Of a DNA stretch of 53,869 bases, positions 16,297 through 25,286 are shown piece by piece. Both the position numbers and the translations under genes were made by a program. The stretch is from assembly GCF_014191375.1 (NCBI RefSeq), contig NZ_JACHWN010000014.1, positions 1 through 53,869 of the forward strand, read 5' to 3'. Under the pieces are notes generated by a model that was not told where the DNA came from, made no database searches, and worked only from the letters and a program-made list of their open reading frames with translations. The first letter of the stretch is position 1. Each line of letters begins with the position of its first letter. The DNA is from Mesorhizobium sp. RMAD-H1. GTDB lineage: Bacteria > Pseudomonadota > Alphaproteobacteria > Rhizobiales > Rhizobiaceae.

Positions 16297-17928
16297 CTAA
16301 CCATCCAGTAGTGTTCTGACCTTTGCAGCAAGTTGCTCCAGCGAGGCGGGCTTTTGCAGCAGATTGACGCCAGGGTCGAGCAAACGATTGTGCACAACAG
16401 CATCCCGTGTATAGCCGGTCGTGAATAGGACTTTCAAGTCTGGCCGTCGCTCAAGCGCCGCCTCGGCAAGACGGAGGCCGTTAATATCCGGCATCACCAC
16501 ATCCGTAAAAAGGAGGCCGATTGCGGGTACAGCGGAGAGAGCACCCAGTGCCTCTTCTCCTCCTCGCGCCTCGACCACGCGGTAGCCGAGGTCGCGCAGC
16601 ATCTGGGCCGTAAGCGTCAACACCTGCTCGTCATCCTCCACGACCAGCACCGTTTCTGAGCCGTTCCCACGGACGGGGATTTGTGCTTCCGAATGGTTTC
16701 GCGCCTCGGGTGCACCGGAATATCGAGGCAGATAGATTGTTATGGACGTGCCTCGACCGAGCACGGAATTGACCGTTATGTGGCCTTCAGACTGCTTCAC
16801 GAAGCCGAAAACCTGGCTAAGTCCCAGCCCGGTGCCCCTTCCGGGTTCTTTGGTGGTGAAGAACGGATCGAACGCCTTGGCCATGACCTCAGGTGACATG
16901 CCGGCACCCGTGTCGGTGACGGCGACCATCACATATTGTCCCGGCTTTACGTCGTGCTCTGCGCCGTAGGCCTCGTCCAGGTGGGAATTGGCGGTCTCGA
17001 TCACCAGCCGGCCACCGTGAGGCATGGCGTCACGCGCGTTGATTGCCAAGTTGAGGACGACATTTTCCAGCACATTCTTGTCGGCCAAAACCTGCCAAAG
17101 GTCCTTAGCAAGCACCGTCTCCAGCCGAACCATCTCGCCCAGCGTGTGGTGCAGCAGGTCAGACATACCGGCTACCATCTGGTTGGCGCAAATGGGCTCG
17201 GGAGCGAGCGCCTGCTGGCGAGAGAACGCAAGCAAACGTTGGGTCAGCGCCGCTGCACGACCGGCTCCGTCCTTGGCCGCTGCGATGAAATAGGAAACAT
17301 CCTCGCCCTTCGCGAGACGACGTTCAAGAAGATTGAGCGCCGAAAAGACGACCGCAAGCATATTGTTGAAGTCATGGGCTATGCCACCTGTTAGCTGACC
17401 GACGGCTTCCATTTTCTGGGCCTGCCGCAACGCCGCTTCCGATTTCATCCGGGCCTCGACAGCCTCCGCGACGCGCTCCTCGAGCGTGCGGTTGAGGTCC
17501 TGAAGCTCGGCATTGGCCTTCTCGGCACAACGGCGGGCTTCAAGCAGTTCGCGTTCGTATCGACGTCGGTCGGACGCGTTGAAGATTGTGATGCGGACGA
17601 AGCTCAGCGCGCCCTTTTCATCGCGGCGTTCAACGGCATTGACGAGTACCGGAAGCTTACTGCCGTCGGCACGCACTAGATCGAGGGCCACCTCATGGAA
17701 AAAACCCTGCATGCGCATGAGGGGTGCGAAATGAGTTTCATAGTACATTTTTCCGGCGATGTTCAGGAAGTCCTGAAAGCGCCGCCCGATGAGGTCGGAT
17801 CGCGCGCAGCCGAGCCAATCGGCGAAGATGCGATTGGCCATTATGATATGTCCGCCTGGTCCCGTTGAGACATAGCCGCACGGAGCGTTGTCGAATAGAT
17901 CCTCAAGGTCCTCGATCAGCTGGTTCAT
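16297..17928 (-). CDS. PAS hybrid histidine kinase paired with an RsbQ-like hydrolase
   Basis: A 543-residue soluble hybrid kinase. Domains: PAS (about 5-125), coiled coil (128-165, rich in Glu and Arg), HisKA with His185 in GGIAHDFNNM, ATPase (about 290-410, with NLAINARDAM and GTGLGLSQVFGFV), and a C-terminal receiver (about 425-543) with phosphoacceptor Asp in LLFTDVVMPD. The ATG overlaps the stop of the upstream hydrolase gene (ATGA), so the two are translationally coupled. In Bacillus, RsbQ hydrolase makes a ligand for the PAS domain of the phosphatase RsbP; here the output would be a kinase. Confidence 0.92.
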   Translation of the reverse strand: MNQLIEDLEDLFDNAPCGYVSTGPGGHIIMANRIFADWLGCARSDLIGRRFQDFLNIAGKMYYETHFAPLMRMQGFFHEVALDLVRADGSKLPVLVNAVERRDEKGALSFVRITIFNASDRRRYERELLEARRCAEKANAELQDLNRTLEERVAEAVEARMKSEAALRQAQKMEAVGQLTGGIAHDFNNMLAVVFSALNLLERRLAKGEDVSYFIAAAKDGAGRAAALTQRLLAFSRQQALAPEPICANQMVAGMSDLLHHTLGEMVRLETVLAKDLWQVLADKNVLENVVLNLAINARDAMPHGGRLVIETANSHLDEAYGAEHDVKPGQYVMVAVTDTGAGMSPEVMAKAFDPFFTTKEPGRGTGLGLSQVFGFVKQSEGHITVNSVLGRGTSITIYLPRYSGAPEARNHSEAQIPVRGNGSETVLVVEDDEQVLTLTAQMLRDLGYRVVEARGGEEALGALSAVPAIGLLFTDVVMPDINGLRLAEAALERRPDLKVLFTTGYTRDAVVHNRLLDPGVNLLQKPASLEQLAAKVRTLLDG

Positions 17929-18749
17929 GGCCCTACATTCTGCGCGGTCGATCTCTCTCCTGCGAGAAAGATCTTCATCGCCAAGACTGTTTCGTCGGGC
18001 GCGCTGAGATTGGGGCAATGGCCAGTGGCGTTGAGGAGGACGAACGCGCTGTTGGAAACACGCTGGTGAACATAGGCGCCCACGGCCGGCGGGGCGATCA
18101 CATCCTCGTGACACTGCAGCACGAGGGCGCGGGCGGTAACGCGATCAAGGTCGGCGCGGTTGTCGGAAAGGAAGGTGACCCGGGCGAAGCGCTTGGCAAT
18201 TTCCGGGTCCGTCATGCAGAAAGAGTTGGCAAGCTCCTGGCCGAGTTCCGGCCGGTCGGGATTGCCCATGATCACAGGGGCCATTGCCTGCGACCATCCC
18301 ATATGATTGTCGTCGAGGAACTCGAGGAGTTCATAGACCTGCGCTTCGCTAAATCCACCGGTATAGTCGTCGTCGTCGATATAGCGAGGCGATGGGCCAA
18401 TCATGATGAGCTCGTCGAAGAGCTCAGGTCCCTGAATGGAAGCAATCGCTCCGATCATTGCGCTGACTGAATGGCCGACGAAAATGCTATGGGTAAGGTC
18501 AAGTTCGCGGCAGATCGCGACCACGTCGTCGGCATAGCCCTCGAGGGAGGCATACTTGCCGATATCGTAGGCTCTCAGATCGGAACCGCCGCAACCGACG
18601 TGGTCGAACAAGACAATGCGGTACTCTTCGGCAAAGGCAGGCCAGACAAAGCGCCACATGTTCTGATCGCAACCGAAGCCATGGGCGAAAACCATCGCCC
18701 TGCCCCCGGAACCCACTACCCTTACATTGTTTCGCCTCAATACATTCAA
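17925..18749 (-). CDS. RsbQ-like alpha/beta hydrolase
   Basis: A 274-residue alpha/beta hydrolase of the RsbQ/KAI2-like group. The catalytic triad is visible as Ser94 (GHSVSAMIG), Asp217 (CHEDVIAP) and His244 (ATGHCPNLS), within three residues of the positions in Bacillus RsbQ. The oxyanion region is FAHGFGCDQNMW. RsbQ processes an unknown small hydrophobic molecule and signals to a PAS domain. The downstream PAS kinase overlaps by four bases, preserving this partnership in a two-component setting. Start at ATG 18749 (MNVLRRNN); an in-frame extension upstream lacks family features. Confidence 0.92.
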   Translation of the reverse strand: MNVLRRNNVRVVGSGGRAMVFAHGFGCDQNMWRFVWPAFAEEYRIVLFDHVGCGGSDLRAYDIGKYASLEGYADDVVAICRELDLTHSIFVGHSVSAMIGAIASIQGPELFDELIMIGPSPRYIDDDDYTGGFSEAQVYELLEFLDDNHMGWSQAMAPVIMGNPDRPELGQELANSFCMTDPEIAKRFARVTFLSDNRADLDRVTARALVLQCHEDVIAPPAVGAYVHQRVSNSAFVLLNATGHCPNLSAPDETVLAMKIFLAGERSTAQNVGP

Positions 18750-19426
18750 AACGCAAACTCCGCTTCATGTGCTAGAGACCAGCTGCTGGAGATGGGTCTC
18801 ACTGGCGACAGATATAGGGAGAATGCACACGGCGTCGAATCGATGCCCCATCGCGTTAGCGTCGAGCTCGGTGGAAATGCGCATGCGAAGCGACAGGAAG
18901 GCATGGGCTGGCCTGCTTGCCCATGTAGTACCGATTGCAGTTGTAGATGAAGTCCTGCCGCATCGACGGGAGAATCCGCGCAGCGTCCACCGATACCCGG
19001 TTCTTTACAGGTCGAGGGCACTTCGTGAGAGCGACCGCCGGCGACCTATGAAGCAGCATGGGATTGATGGAAGCAGATTCAAGCGAACGCCAGCTGTGCC
19101 CAATCGACGCCTTTTGCATGATGCTGATCGTTCCCGCCAGGTAATCCTGTCCACGACCTTTGTCTATTACCCGCGGGAAATTGCCGCGCTCTGTGAATGG
19201 CGAACCCGCAGAGAACGCGACAGCCCCCTGCTCCGATAGCGGGCAAACTGGCCCCACTGTTTTCCTCCATATTGTGGCCATCGGACGTAGCCGACTGGGG
19301 CAGGTGCTTTGCTAAGCTCTCATTCATCGGTGTCGTTCGCACATCCCCTCAAGTCAGACATTCTTCGCCATCTGGCGCAACGCTTTGCCGATCCGCGAGT
19401 TAGATCTTCAGCAAACAGGTACACTC
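18750..19426. other. Intergenic stretch, nothing recognised
   Basis: About 680 bases between the divergent hydrolase and transporter genes. Overlapping frames on both strands show no family features or ribosome binding sites. No EcfG- or LexA-type site found by eye. Confidence 0.4.
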
Positions 19427-20590
19427 ATGCAAGAAGCAGAGCGCGACGAAGCGGCGGCGTTCCATGGACGTTCAATCGAGCCGCCGCAGGTCATTGTCGT
19501 TGATAGCAGCCTGAAGACGCTAGGAATCGGCACCTTCCTGATCATTCTGGTCGTGGCGCTGTATTTCGGGCGTGATTTCCTTTTGCCAGTCGTGCTTGCC
19601 TTCCTCCTCGCTCTCGTTCTCGGCCCCGTGGTTCGATCTCTCGCCCGGCGAGGTGCGCCTGAATGGGCTACCGCGATACTGCTCGTAGTTGTACTCTCTG
19701 CCGTCATCGCATCCGCTCTTTACTCCTTGAGCGGTCCGGTTTCCCGATGGATCGAGGACGCGCCGCGAATCGGCCGCGAAGTGCAGGACCGAATTGCGAT
19801 GCTGCGCCGCCCGGTTGATGCGGTGGTGGATGCGTCCAAGCAAGTCGAGCAACTCGCTGAATCCGAGGATCAAGAAACGCAGCGTGTCGTCCTAAGCGAG
19901 CCGGGCCTCATCAGCCGCGCTGCCAGCGGGGTGCCTGAGGTCGCCGCGCAGATCGGGGTCACTCTTATTCTTCTGCTTTTCCTGCTTTCCTCCGGGGACA
20001 TGTTCTATGAAAAACTCGTAAAATCTCTACCCACGCTCTCGGACAAGAAGCGTGGATTGCGAATTGCGCGGACGGTCGAGCGGGAGGTTTCGCGTTATCT
20101 TTTCACCATCTCGCTGATCAATGTCGGCCTTGGTGCCGCTATCGCGGCGGGCATGTTTGCGATCGACATGCCCAATCCCGTGCTCTGGGGCGTGCTAGCC
20201 GCGCTACTAAACTTCATCCCTTATCTCGGGGCCTTGCTCGGCATCGTGCTTGTCGGTCTGGTCTCGCTGGTCTCCTTCGATGCGATCGGAGCGGCACTGC
20301 TTGCGCCGCTCATCTATCTTGCCTGCACCACCCTCGAGGGACAGTTGGTCACACCGCTGGTCATCGGCCGCCGGCTTGAGATGAACCCTGTCGTGATCTT
20401 TCTTGCGATCGCATTCTGGGGTTGGCTATGGGGGATAGTCGGCGCGCTGATCGCTGTTCCGCTTCTTGTCATCCTCAAGGTGTTCGCGGATCATGTTGAG
20501 GGCCTCGGGGGGGTGGCAGAATTTCTGGCTGGGCGCGATGTGCCACAGCCGCAGGAAGACGAGGAAAGCGACCCACCCCAATCCTCCTAG
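19427..20590 (+). CDS. AI-2E family transporter
   Basis: A 387-residue inner-membrane protein of the AI-2E (PerM/TqsA) family. Two N-terminal helices (about 35-90), a soluble segment (about 110-170), then the family core with MFYEKLVKSLP, the helix pair around LINVGLGAAIAAGMF, NPVLWGVLAALLNFIPYLGALLG near 265-287 and the C-terminal pore region FWGWLWGIVGALIAVPLLVILK. Members export diverse small molecules or act as ion antiporters, and the name AI-2 exporter holds for few of them. I chose the ATG at 19427; a TTG at 19385 is possible. Substrate unknown. Confidence 0.9.
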   Translation: MQEAERDEAAAFHGRSIEPPQVIVVDSSLKTLGIGTFLIILVVALYFGRDFLLPVVLAFLLALVLGPVVRSLARRGAPEWATAILLVVVLSAVIASALYSLSGPVSRWIEDAPRIGREVQDRIAMLRRPVDAVVDASKQVEQLAESEDQETQRVVLSEPGLISRAASGVPEVAAQIGVTLILLLFLLSSGDMFYEKLVKSLPTLSDKKRGLRIARTVEREVSRYLFTISLINVGLGAAIAAGMFAIDMPNPVLWGVLAALLNFIPYLGALLGIVLVGLVSLVSFDAIGAALLAPLIYLACTTLEGQLVTPLVIGRRLEMNPVVIFLAIAFWGWLWGIVGALIAVPLLVILKVFADHVEGLGGVAEFLAGRDVPQPQEDEESDPPQSS

Positions 20591-20639
20591 GTTCCCGCGG
20601 CCAGCGGTGCTATGCTTGCGATCCGCTTAATCCAAATCG

Positions 20640-21735
20640 CCCTTCGAAAGGGTTCCCGAGAAAAATCAAATTCATTCTCGTTGCTTGCGGATGCCTGCTC
20701 ATCGTCCTGACGTTGCTGTCGTTCGTGAAAAGTGCGAAACGGTGGATTCGCGCAGCGGATTCTCCGCGCCTTCAGATCGCTGGCGCGATTGCGGTTTTGA
20801 TAGGCGCCTACCTGTTCTTCCATGGAGCGGAGGGCACATGGGACGCCATTTTCCTGATCACACTCGCAGGCGCGCTCGGATGGCAGTGTTTCCGAAGATT
20901 TCCTTACACGATCATGGCGCCTCGGGAGGTTCTGAAGGCCGCTGGCACTGGAGACCCCGCAAACTCGATCCGCCTGTTGATCGCAAATGTTTTGATGGAG
21001 AACCGGGACGCCGACAGATTCCTGGCTCTTGTGCAGGCAACTCGACCAGATATCATCCTGGCTGTGGAGACTGATGCCTAGTGGGATAAGCGTTTGTGGG
21101 ACTTGGACCGCGACTGTCCGCACTCGATCAGGCAACCGCAAGAAAATCACTACGGCATGCACCTCTTTTCCAAGCTAGAAATGGCATCGCCCGAGGTGCG
21201 CTTTCTAGTGGAAGAGGACTTGCCCTCCGTCCGCGCTTCCGTGCGCTTGCGATCCGGACAGTGGATCGCATTCTTCGGCGTGCACCCGCGACCGCCGGAG
21301 CGGCGAACCGACACAGAGGAGCGGACGCCGAAATCCTGATCGTCGGCAGACAAGTAAAGGCGCAGAACCAACCAGCAATCGATGCGGGCGATCTCGATGA
21401 TGTCGCGTGGTCACATACGACTCGTCTTTTCCAGCGCATCAGTGGCACTCTGGATCCGACGCGGGCGCGGCATGTTCAGGACCTTCCAGGCCCGATATCC
21501 GCTGTTTAGATGGCCTCTTGATCATATTTTCCACCATGCCCCTTACACGCTGGTCCACCTGTAGCGCCTGCGCGACATCGGCTCAGACCACTTGCCGGTC
21601 CTGGCAGAGCTGAATCACAGACCTAGCGCGGTGGGGGGCAGGAAGCACTGGACCCCGACCAGCGCGACCAAGCGGAAGCTCAAGAAGAGATCGCCGAGGG
21701 CAAATCTGCAGACTAGGCGATTTGCGGCTTTTGAA
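20640..21735 (+). pseudogene. Endonuclease/exonuclease/phosphatase family gene, broken
   Basis: Three frames together give one protein of about 350 residues. N-terminal membrane helices (LLIVLTLLSFVKSAKRW, AGAIAVLIGAYLFF) are followed by the catalytic start (RLLIANVLMENRDADRF, RPDIILAVETDA), which ends at TAG 21079-21081. The same frame resumes with WDKRLWDLDRD to GVHPRPPE, shifts to DAEILIVGRQV and AGDLDDVAWS, then shifts to RWPLDHIFHH and, past another stop, RDIGSDHLPVLAEL. Active-site pieces (GDLDDV, SDHLPV) remain. One or two stops and two frameshifts make it a pseudogene. Confidence 0.85.
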
Positions 21736-21756
21736 CAGTAGCGGCCAGAATGCACC

Positions 21757-21781
21757 GGAACCAAAGGGCTCACCGGCCGTT
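21757..21781 (+). promoter_or_regulatory. EcfG-type promoter of the GH13 enzyme
   Basis: GGAAC at 21757-21761, 17-base spacer, GTTT from 21779. It lies 60 bases before the ATG at 21842. Confidence 0.7.
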
Positions 21782-21841
21782 TGAATACGCCCTTTCCGGC
21801 GAGGGTTCTCCGACATCATGTCGGCGCCACGGAGGTATTCC

Positions 21842-23641
21842 ATGCCCAAGCTAACAATCCGAGACGGGATGGGCGCCATCGTTCACGAGGATGGCGTCGC
21901 ATTTCGGGTATGGGCGCCACATGCCGACGCGGTCGTTGTTGCGGGCTCGTTCAATGGCTGGTCGGACGACGAGGTCCCGATGGCAGATGAGGGGGGTGGG
22001 ATCTGGTATGCCGATGTGCGCGGAGCAAAACCCGGCGACGAATATCGTTTCCTGATCCGCAATGGTGAGCAGGTCCTGTCGCGCATCGATCCATATGCCC
22101 GGGCAGTAACGAGCTCAGTGGGCAACGGAATTGTCGTGGCGCCAGGCGACAGTTGGCACGATGTGGACTTCCGGACACCGCCCTGGAATGAGCTGGTCAT
22201 CTATGAAATGCATATAGGTACGTTTCATCGCCCGAGCGAAGAACAGCCGGGAACGTTCGAAGATGCGAGCGAAAAACTCGCTCATTTGAAGCGACTGGGC
22301 GTGAACGCTGTGCAGATCATGCCGGCGATGGAATTCGCGGGCGACGTCTCGTGGGGCTATAATCCTGCCCATATCTATGCCGTCGAGAGTGCCTATGGCG
22401 GGCCTGACGGGTTCAAGGCCTTCATCAAGGCGGCGCACCAGCACGGAATCGCCGTGATCCTGGACGTCGTGTACAACCATTTTGGCCCGAGCGACCTTGA
22501 TCTCTGGCAGTTCGACGGCTGGAGCGAAAACGACAAGGGCGGGATCTATTTTTACAACGATTGGCGCAGCGAAACGCCCTGGGGGGAGACCCGTCCCGAT
22601 TACGGACGTGGCGAAGTCCGCCAGTTCATCCGGGACAATGCACTGTTCTGGCTCGACGAATACCACCTCGACGGGCTACGCTTCGACATGACGCTCTATA
22701 TCCGCAACGTGCGTGGAAACGAGGCAGAGGAAGGCGACGCCCTTCCCGAAGGGTGGAGCCTGCTGCAGTGGATCAATGGCGAGATCCGGGAACGGTTCCC
22801 GGGCCGCATCGCGATTGCCGAGGACCTGCGGAACAAGGCGGAAATCACGGGAGCGGTCGATCACGGCGGAGCCGGTTTCGGTGCCCAATGGGACGCAGAG
22901 TTTGTCCATCCCATCCGCCAGGTGCTGATCGCTGCTGACGACGAGGCGCGCCACATGGCGACAGTCGCTCACGCGCTCGCACATTCCTATAATGAGGATC
23001 CGTTCCAGCGGATCATCTACACCGAATCTCATGATGAGGTGGCCAATGGGCGGGCACGCGTCCCGCATGAGATCGCCCCCGGCGACTCATCCCATTGGGC
23101 GGCACAGAAGCGCTCCACTCTGGGGGCGGCACTTATGTTCACCGCGCCGGGCATTCCAATGCTTTTTCAGGGTCAGGAGTTCCTGCAAGGCGACTGGTTT
23201 CAGGACACCGTGCCGCTCGACTGGGATCAGAGCGACGAATTCAGCGGCATCGTCCGGCTCTATCGCGACCTTATTCGCCTTCGCCTGAACCGCTCTGCCC
23301 TCACCCGCGGTCTGCTGGCACGCAACATTACAATCCATCATGTCGATGAGAATCGGAAACTCCTCGCCTTCCATCGATCGGCGGAAAGTGGCCCGCGGGA
23401 CGACGTTATCGTCGTCGCGAGTTTCAGCCACGCGCCGCAAGAGGCCCATCGCATCGGCTTTCCCCGCCAAGGCGTGTGGAAACTCCGCCTGAATACTGAT
23501 TGGGCTGGCTATAGCGCCGATTTCGGCAATTTCTCCAGCCAGGATGCCATTGCTGAACTCGGCGAATGCGACGGAATGGCATGTTCAGGCGAGGTCTCGG
23601 TCGGGCCCTACAGCGCCCTGATTTTTTCACAGGACGAGTAG
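21842..23641 (+). CDS. GH13 alpha-glucan enzyme, branching-enzyme or trehalohydrolase type
   Basis: A 599-residue cytoplasmic GH13 enzyme. An N-terminal CBM48/E-set domain (about 10-100, with AFRVWAPHADAVVVAGSFN) is followed by the (beta/alpha)8 barrel (about 120-480): DVVYNHFGP, the nucleophile Asp in GLRFDMT, the acid Glu in IAIAEDL and the third acid in TESHDE. A C-terminal all-beta domain closes the protein. Length suits malto-oligosyltrehalose trehalohydrolase (about 590), while the C-terminal domain resembles branching enzymes; I cannot separate them. No treY or glycogen gene is nearby. The start follows GGAGG. An EcfG-type promoter suggests a stress role such as trehalose or glycogen metabolism. 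Confidence 0.88.
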   Translation: MPKLTIRDGMGAIVHEDGVAFRVWAPHADAVVVAGSFNGWSDDEVPMADEGGGIWYADVRGAKPGDEYRFLIRNGEQVLSRIDPYARAVTSSVGNGIVVAPGDSWHDVDFRTPPWNELVIYEMHIGTFHRPSEEQPGTFEDASEKLAHLKRLGVNAVQIMPAMEFAGDVSWGYNPAHIYAVESAYGGPDGFKAFIKAAHQHGIAVILDVVYNHFGPSDLDLWQFDGWSENDKGGIYFYNDWRSETPWGETRPDYGRGEVRQFIRDNALFWLDEYHLDGLRFDMTLYIRNVRGNEAEEGDALPEGWSLLQWINGEIRERFPGRIAIAEDLRNKAEITGAVDHGGAGFGAQWDAEFVHPIRQVLIAADDEARHMATVAHALAHSYNEDPFQRIIYTESHDEVANGRARVPHEIAPGDSSHWAAQKRSTLGAALMFTAPGIPMLFQGQEFLQGDWFQDTVPLDWDQSDEFSGIVRLYRDLIRLRLNRSALTRGLLARNITIHHVDENRKLLAFHRSAESGPRDDVIVVASFSHAPQEAHRIGFPRQGVWKLRLNTDWAGYSADFGNFSSQDAIAELGECDGMACSGEVSVGPYSALIFSQDE

Positions 23642-24364
23642 TAGCCAGGCCGAAATAAGTGGCGCGGTCTCAGTCGCGTGCGGTTTGATAACGTCAGTCG
23701 CGACCTTGTTTGAGCGGCCCCTCGGTCCCCGATTAAATACTCATATCAAAAATGGCGCAGCCATCAGTGATAGCGTTCCGCGAACACCTCCGCGTAAGCG
23801 TGTGAGGCGCATTTACGGCCAAGAATAGCGTCGCCCCGTTCCGATCATCGCCTTGCAATCGTTACGGGCGTTCTGTTATTTTCTCCCGCCACCACTGATT
23901 GCCGTTGAACAGGTGGCGGCCGGCTTCACATGTTCCGCTAACACCATGTGAGGCCGGCTTCGGTTGTTCGACCGCGAAGGTCGATGCAACTCTGTCTTCG
24001 CCTTCTGCAGGATGTCCAAAAGCGTATTTGCCGTTCGAAACGATACGGGTCGTCACCGGATCGATTTCGCCATCGATAGCTATTGGGGAACAGTCAGTCA
24101 CTGAGCGCATTGAGCAGCTTGTTCCTATACTCTTAAATCGCCTTGGATATCTCGGATCCTTTCTGGTTTGGTTCGTCGCAACGCTTGTATCCTGGCACTG
24201 TTGGGGATCCAATGAGGAGGAGGTTTGCCGCGTACAAACGGGCGCTGCGGGCCGGGCGGGACAGGTGCTCGTCTGCCGATGCGTTGGCCAGGTGAAGAAA
24301 CCGGGAAAATCCACCTGTTCACCATACCGCCGTGCCCGGTTGACGCGGCCCGCAGCTTGGCCAA
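23642..24364. other. Intergenic stretch with one palindromic repeat
   Basis: About 720 bases. It holds copy 2 of the palindromic repeat (listed separately). A long minus-strand frame (23862-24623) has a short protein-like patch (SIAIDGEIDP-type) but is mostly noise-like, and I cannot assign it. An EcfG-type promoter at its right edge points into this stretch. Confidence 0.4.
23919..23957. repeat. Palindromic repeat, copy 2
   Basis: GCCGGCTTCACATG and CATGTGAGGCCGGC form a 14-base inverted repeat with one mismatch, around the loop TTCCGCTAACAC. Read on the minus strand it aligns with copy 1 (12347-12383) in both stem and loop (TTCCGC shared). Confidence 0.65.
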
Positions 24365-24389
24365 AACGAATTCGGTGCAGTTCGGTTCC
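24365..24389 (-). promoter_or_regulatory. EcfG-type promoter without an assigned gene
   Basis: Minus strand GGAAC (24389-24385), 17-base spacer, GTTTT (from 24367 down). It points toward 24355-23960, where I find no convincing gene; a small ORF (24125-24313, beginning MVNRWIFPV) or a small RNA could be the target. Confidence 0.45.
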
Positions 24390-24421
24390 TCTACGGTGGC
24401 TACTCGACTGAAATCGAACCG

Positions 24422-24589
24422 TCACGATTCGATCGGCGAAGTCAGGCGGCCCTGTTTTCCTTGATGCGAGTGGAACAGATCGCCGCCATGGCGCTGATAG
24501 CAAAAGTACATCGAGATGCAGAAGGTTAGAACGCCTGCAGCAACCATAAAGGAAAGTAACTCGACCAGCGTGAAGCAGCGATTTACCAC
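24422..24589 (-). CDS. Possible small membrane protein
   Basis: A GTG-started 55-residue frame with one hydrophobic helix (LVELLSFMVAAGVLTFCISM, then YFCYQ) and a polar tail (HGGDLFHSHQGKQG). An internal ATG at 24547 would give 41 residues. No family recognised and no strong ribosome binding site; listed because the helix is well formed. Confidence 0.3.
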   Translation of the reverse strand: MVNRCFTLVELLSFMVAAGVLTFCISMYFCYQRHGGDLFHSHQGKQGRLTSPIES

Positions 24590-24746
24590 TCTTAATCTCT
24601 ACATTAGTGGGAATTAAGTGCACTTCGGAGCGCGACGATCAAATAATGTCGGCACATCTACCCTGTCAAAGAAATTGTTTATCCAAAGACGACTTGCCGC
24701 AGGTGGACTGAGGGGATATCGCTTGATGGTCTCACCTAGCTCATCT

Positions 24747-25286
24747 CTATGCGATTCTTGAAGAGGTGGGGCCCGGGGACGTCTTGTTTGCCGTCGAGCA
24801 CAAGGCTGAGAGTGCTGCAGTTTCGGCTCTGATCCGGACGAAGAGGAGGATGGCGTTCACGATCGTGAACAACAGTGCATAATACGGCAATGAGAAGACC
24901 AGCGGCAGGACGGCTATCTCGCCCACAACAACCAGGTAATTCGGGTGTGAGAAAATCCGATAGGGACCGCTTCTCACGAGCGGTGCGCCCGGCAAAACGA
25001 TGATGCGGGTCGTCCATCGGCGGCCTAGCGTTACGAGCACCCAGATTCTCATAACCTGCAACGCGCCGAAACATCCAAGCCACCAAGGGTTGATTGGCCG
25101 GCTCCAGGCAAGCAGCCATAGCCCCGCAAGCCAAGAGGCATGGACCAGCACCAGAAACGGGTAATGTGCAGGTGCGTGCTCATATCCACCCAGCGCTAAC
25201 AGCCGGGCCGTGTTGCGGCGAGAAAACCACAGTTCGATCAGCCGCTGCGCTGTTATGAACGCGAGGATCAGGCTGGAGGCGGTCAC
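24747..25286 (-). CDS. Isoprenylcysteine carboxyl methyltransferase-family protein
   Basis: A 179-residue membrane methyltransferase of the ICMT family. Hydrophobic helices at about 5-20, 43-60 and 70-90 precede the signature RSGPYRIFSHPNYLVVVGE (about 105-123), which binds S-adenosylmethionine. The start is GTG, overlapping the stop of the polyketide synthase gene (GTGA). In Bacillus (BpsB) and Streptomyces (SrsB) the same pairing methylates alkylpyrones or alkylresorcinols made by a type III synthase, so this enzyme probably O-methylates the product of its neighbour. The last 20 residues look atypical. Confidence 0.88.
   Translation of the reverse strand: MTASSLILAFITAQRLIELWFSRRNTARLLALGGYEHAPAHYPFLVLVHASWLAGLWLLAWSRPINPWWLGCFGALQVMRIWVLVTLGRRWTTRIIVLPGAPLVRSGPYRIFSHPNYLVVVGEIAVLPLVFSLPYYALLFTIVNAILLFVRIRAETAALSALCSTANKTSPGPTSSRIA

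Noticed and set aside
18727-19281. Overlapping frames on both strands between the hydrolase and the transporter
   Set aside because: No recognised motif, no ribosome binding site, and they overlap each other almost completely.
23862-24623. A 253-residue minus-strand frame between the GH13 and methyltransferase genes
   Set aside because: It runs across a palindromic repeat and a promoter-like site, has no ribosome binding site, and its composition is noise-like apart from one short patch.
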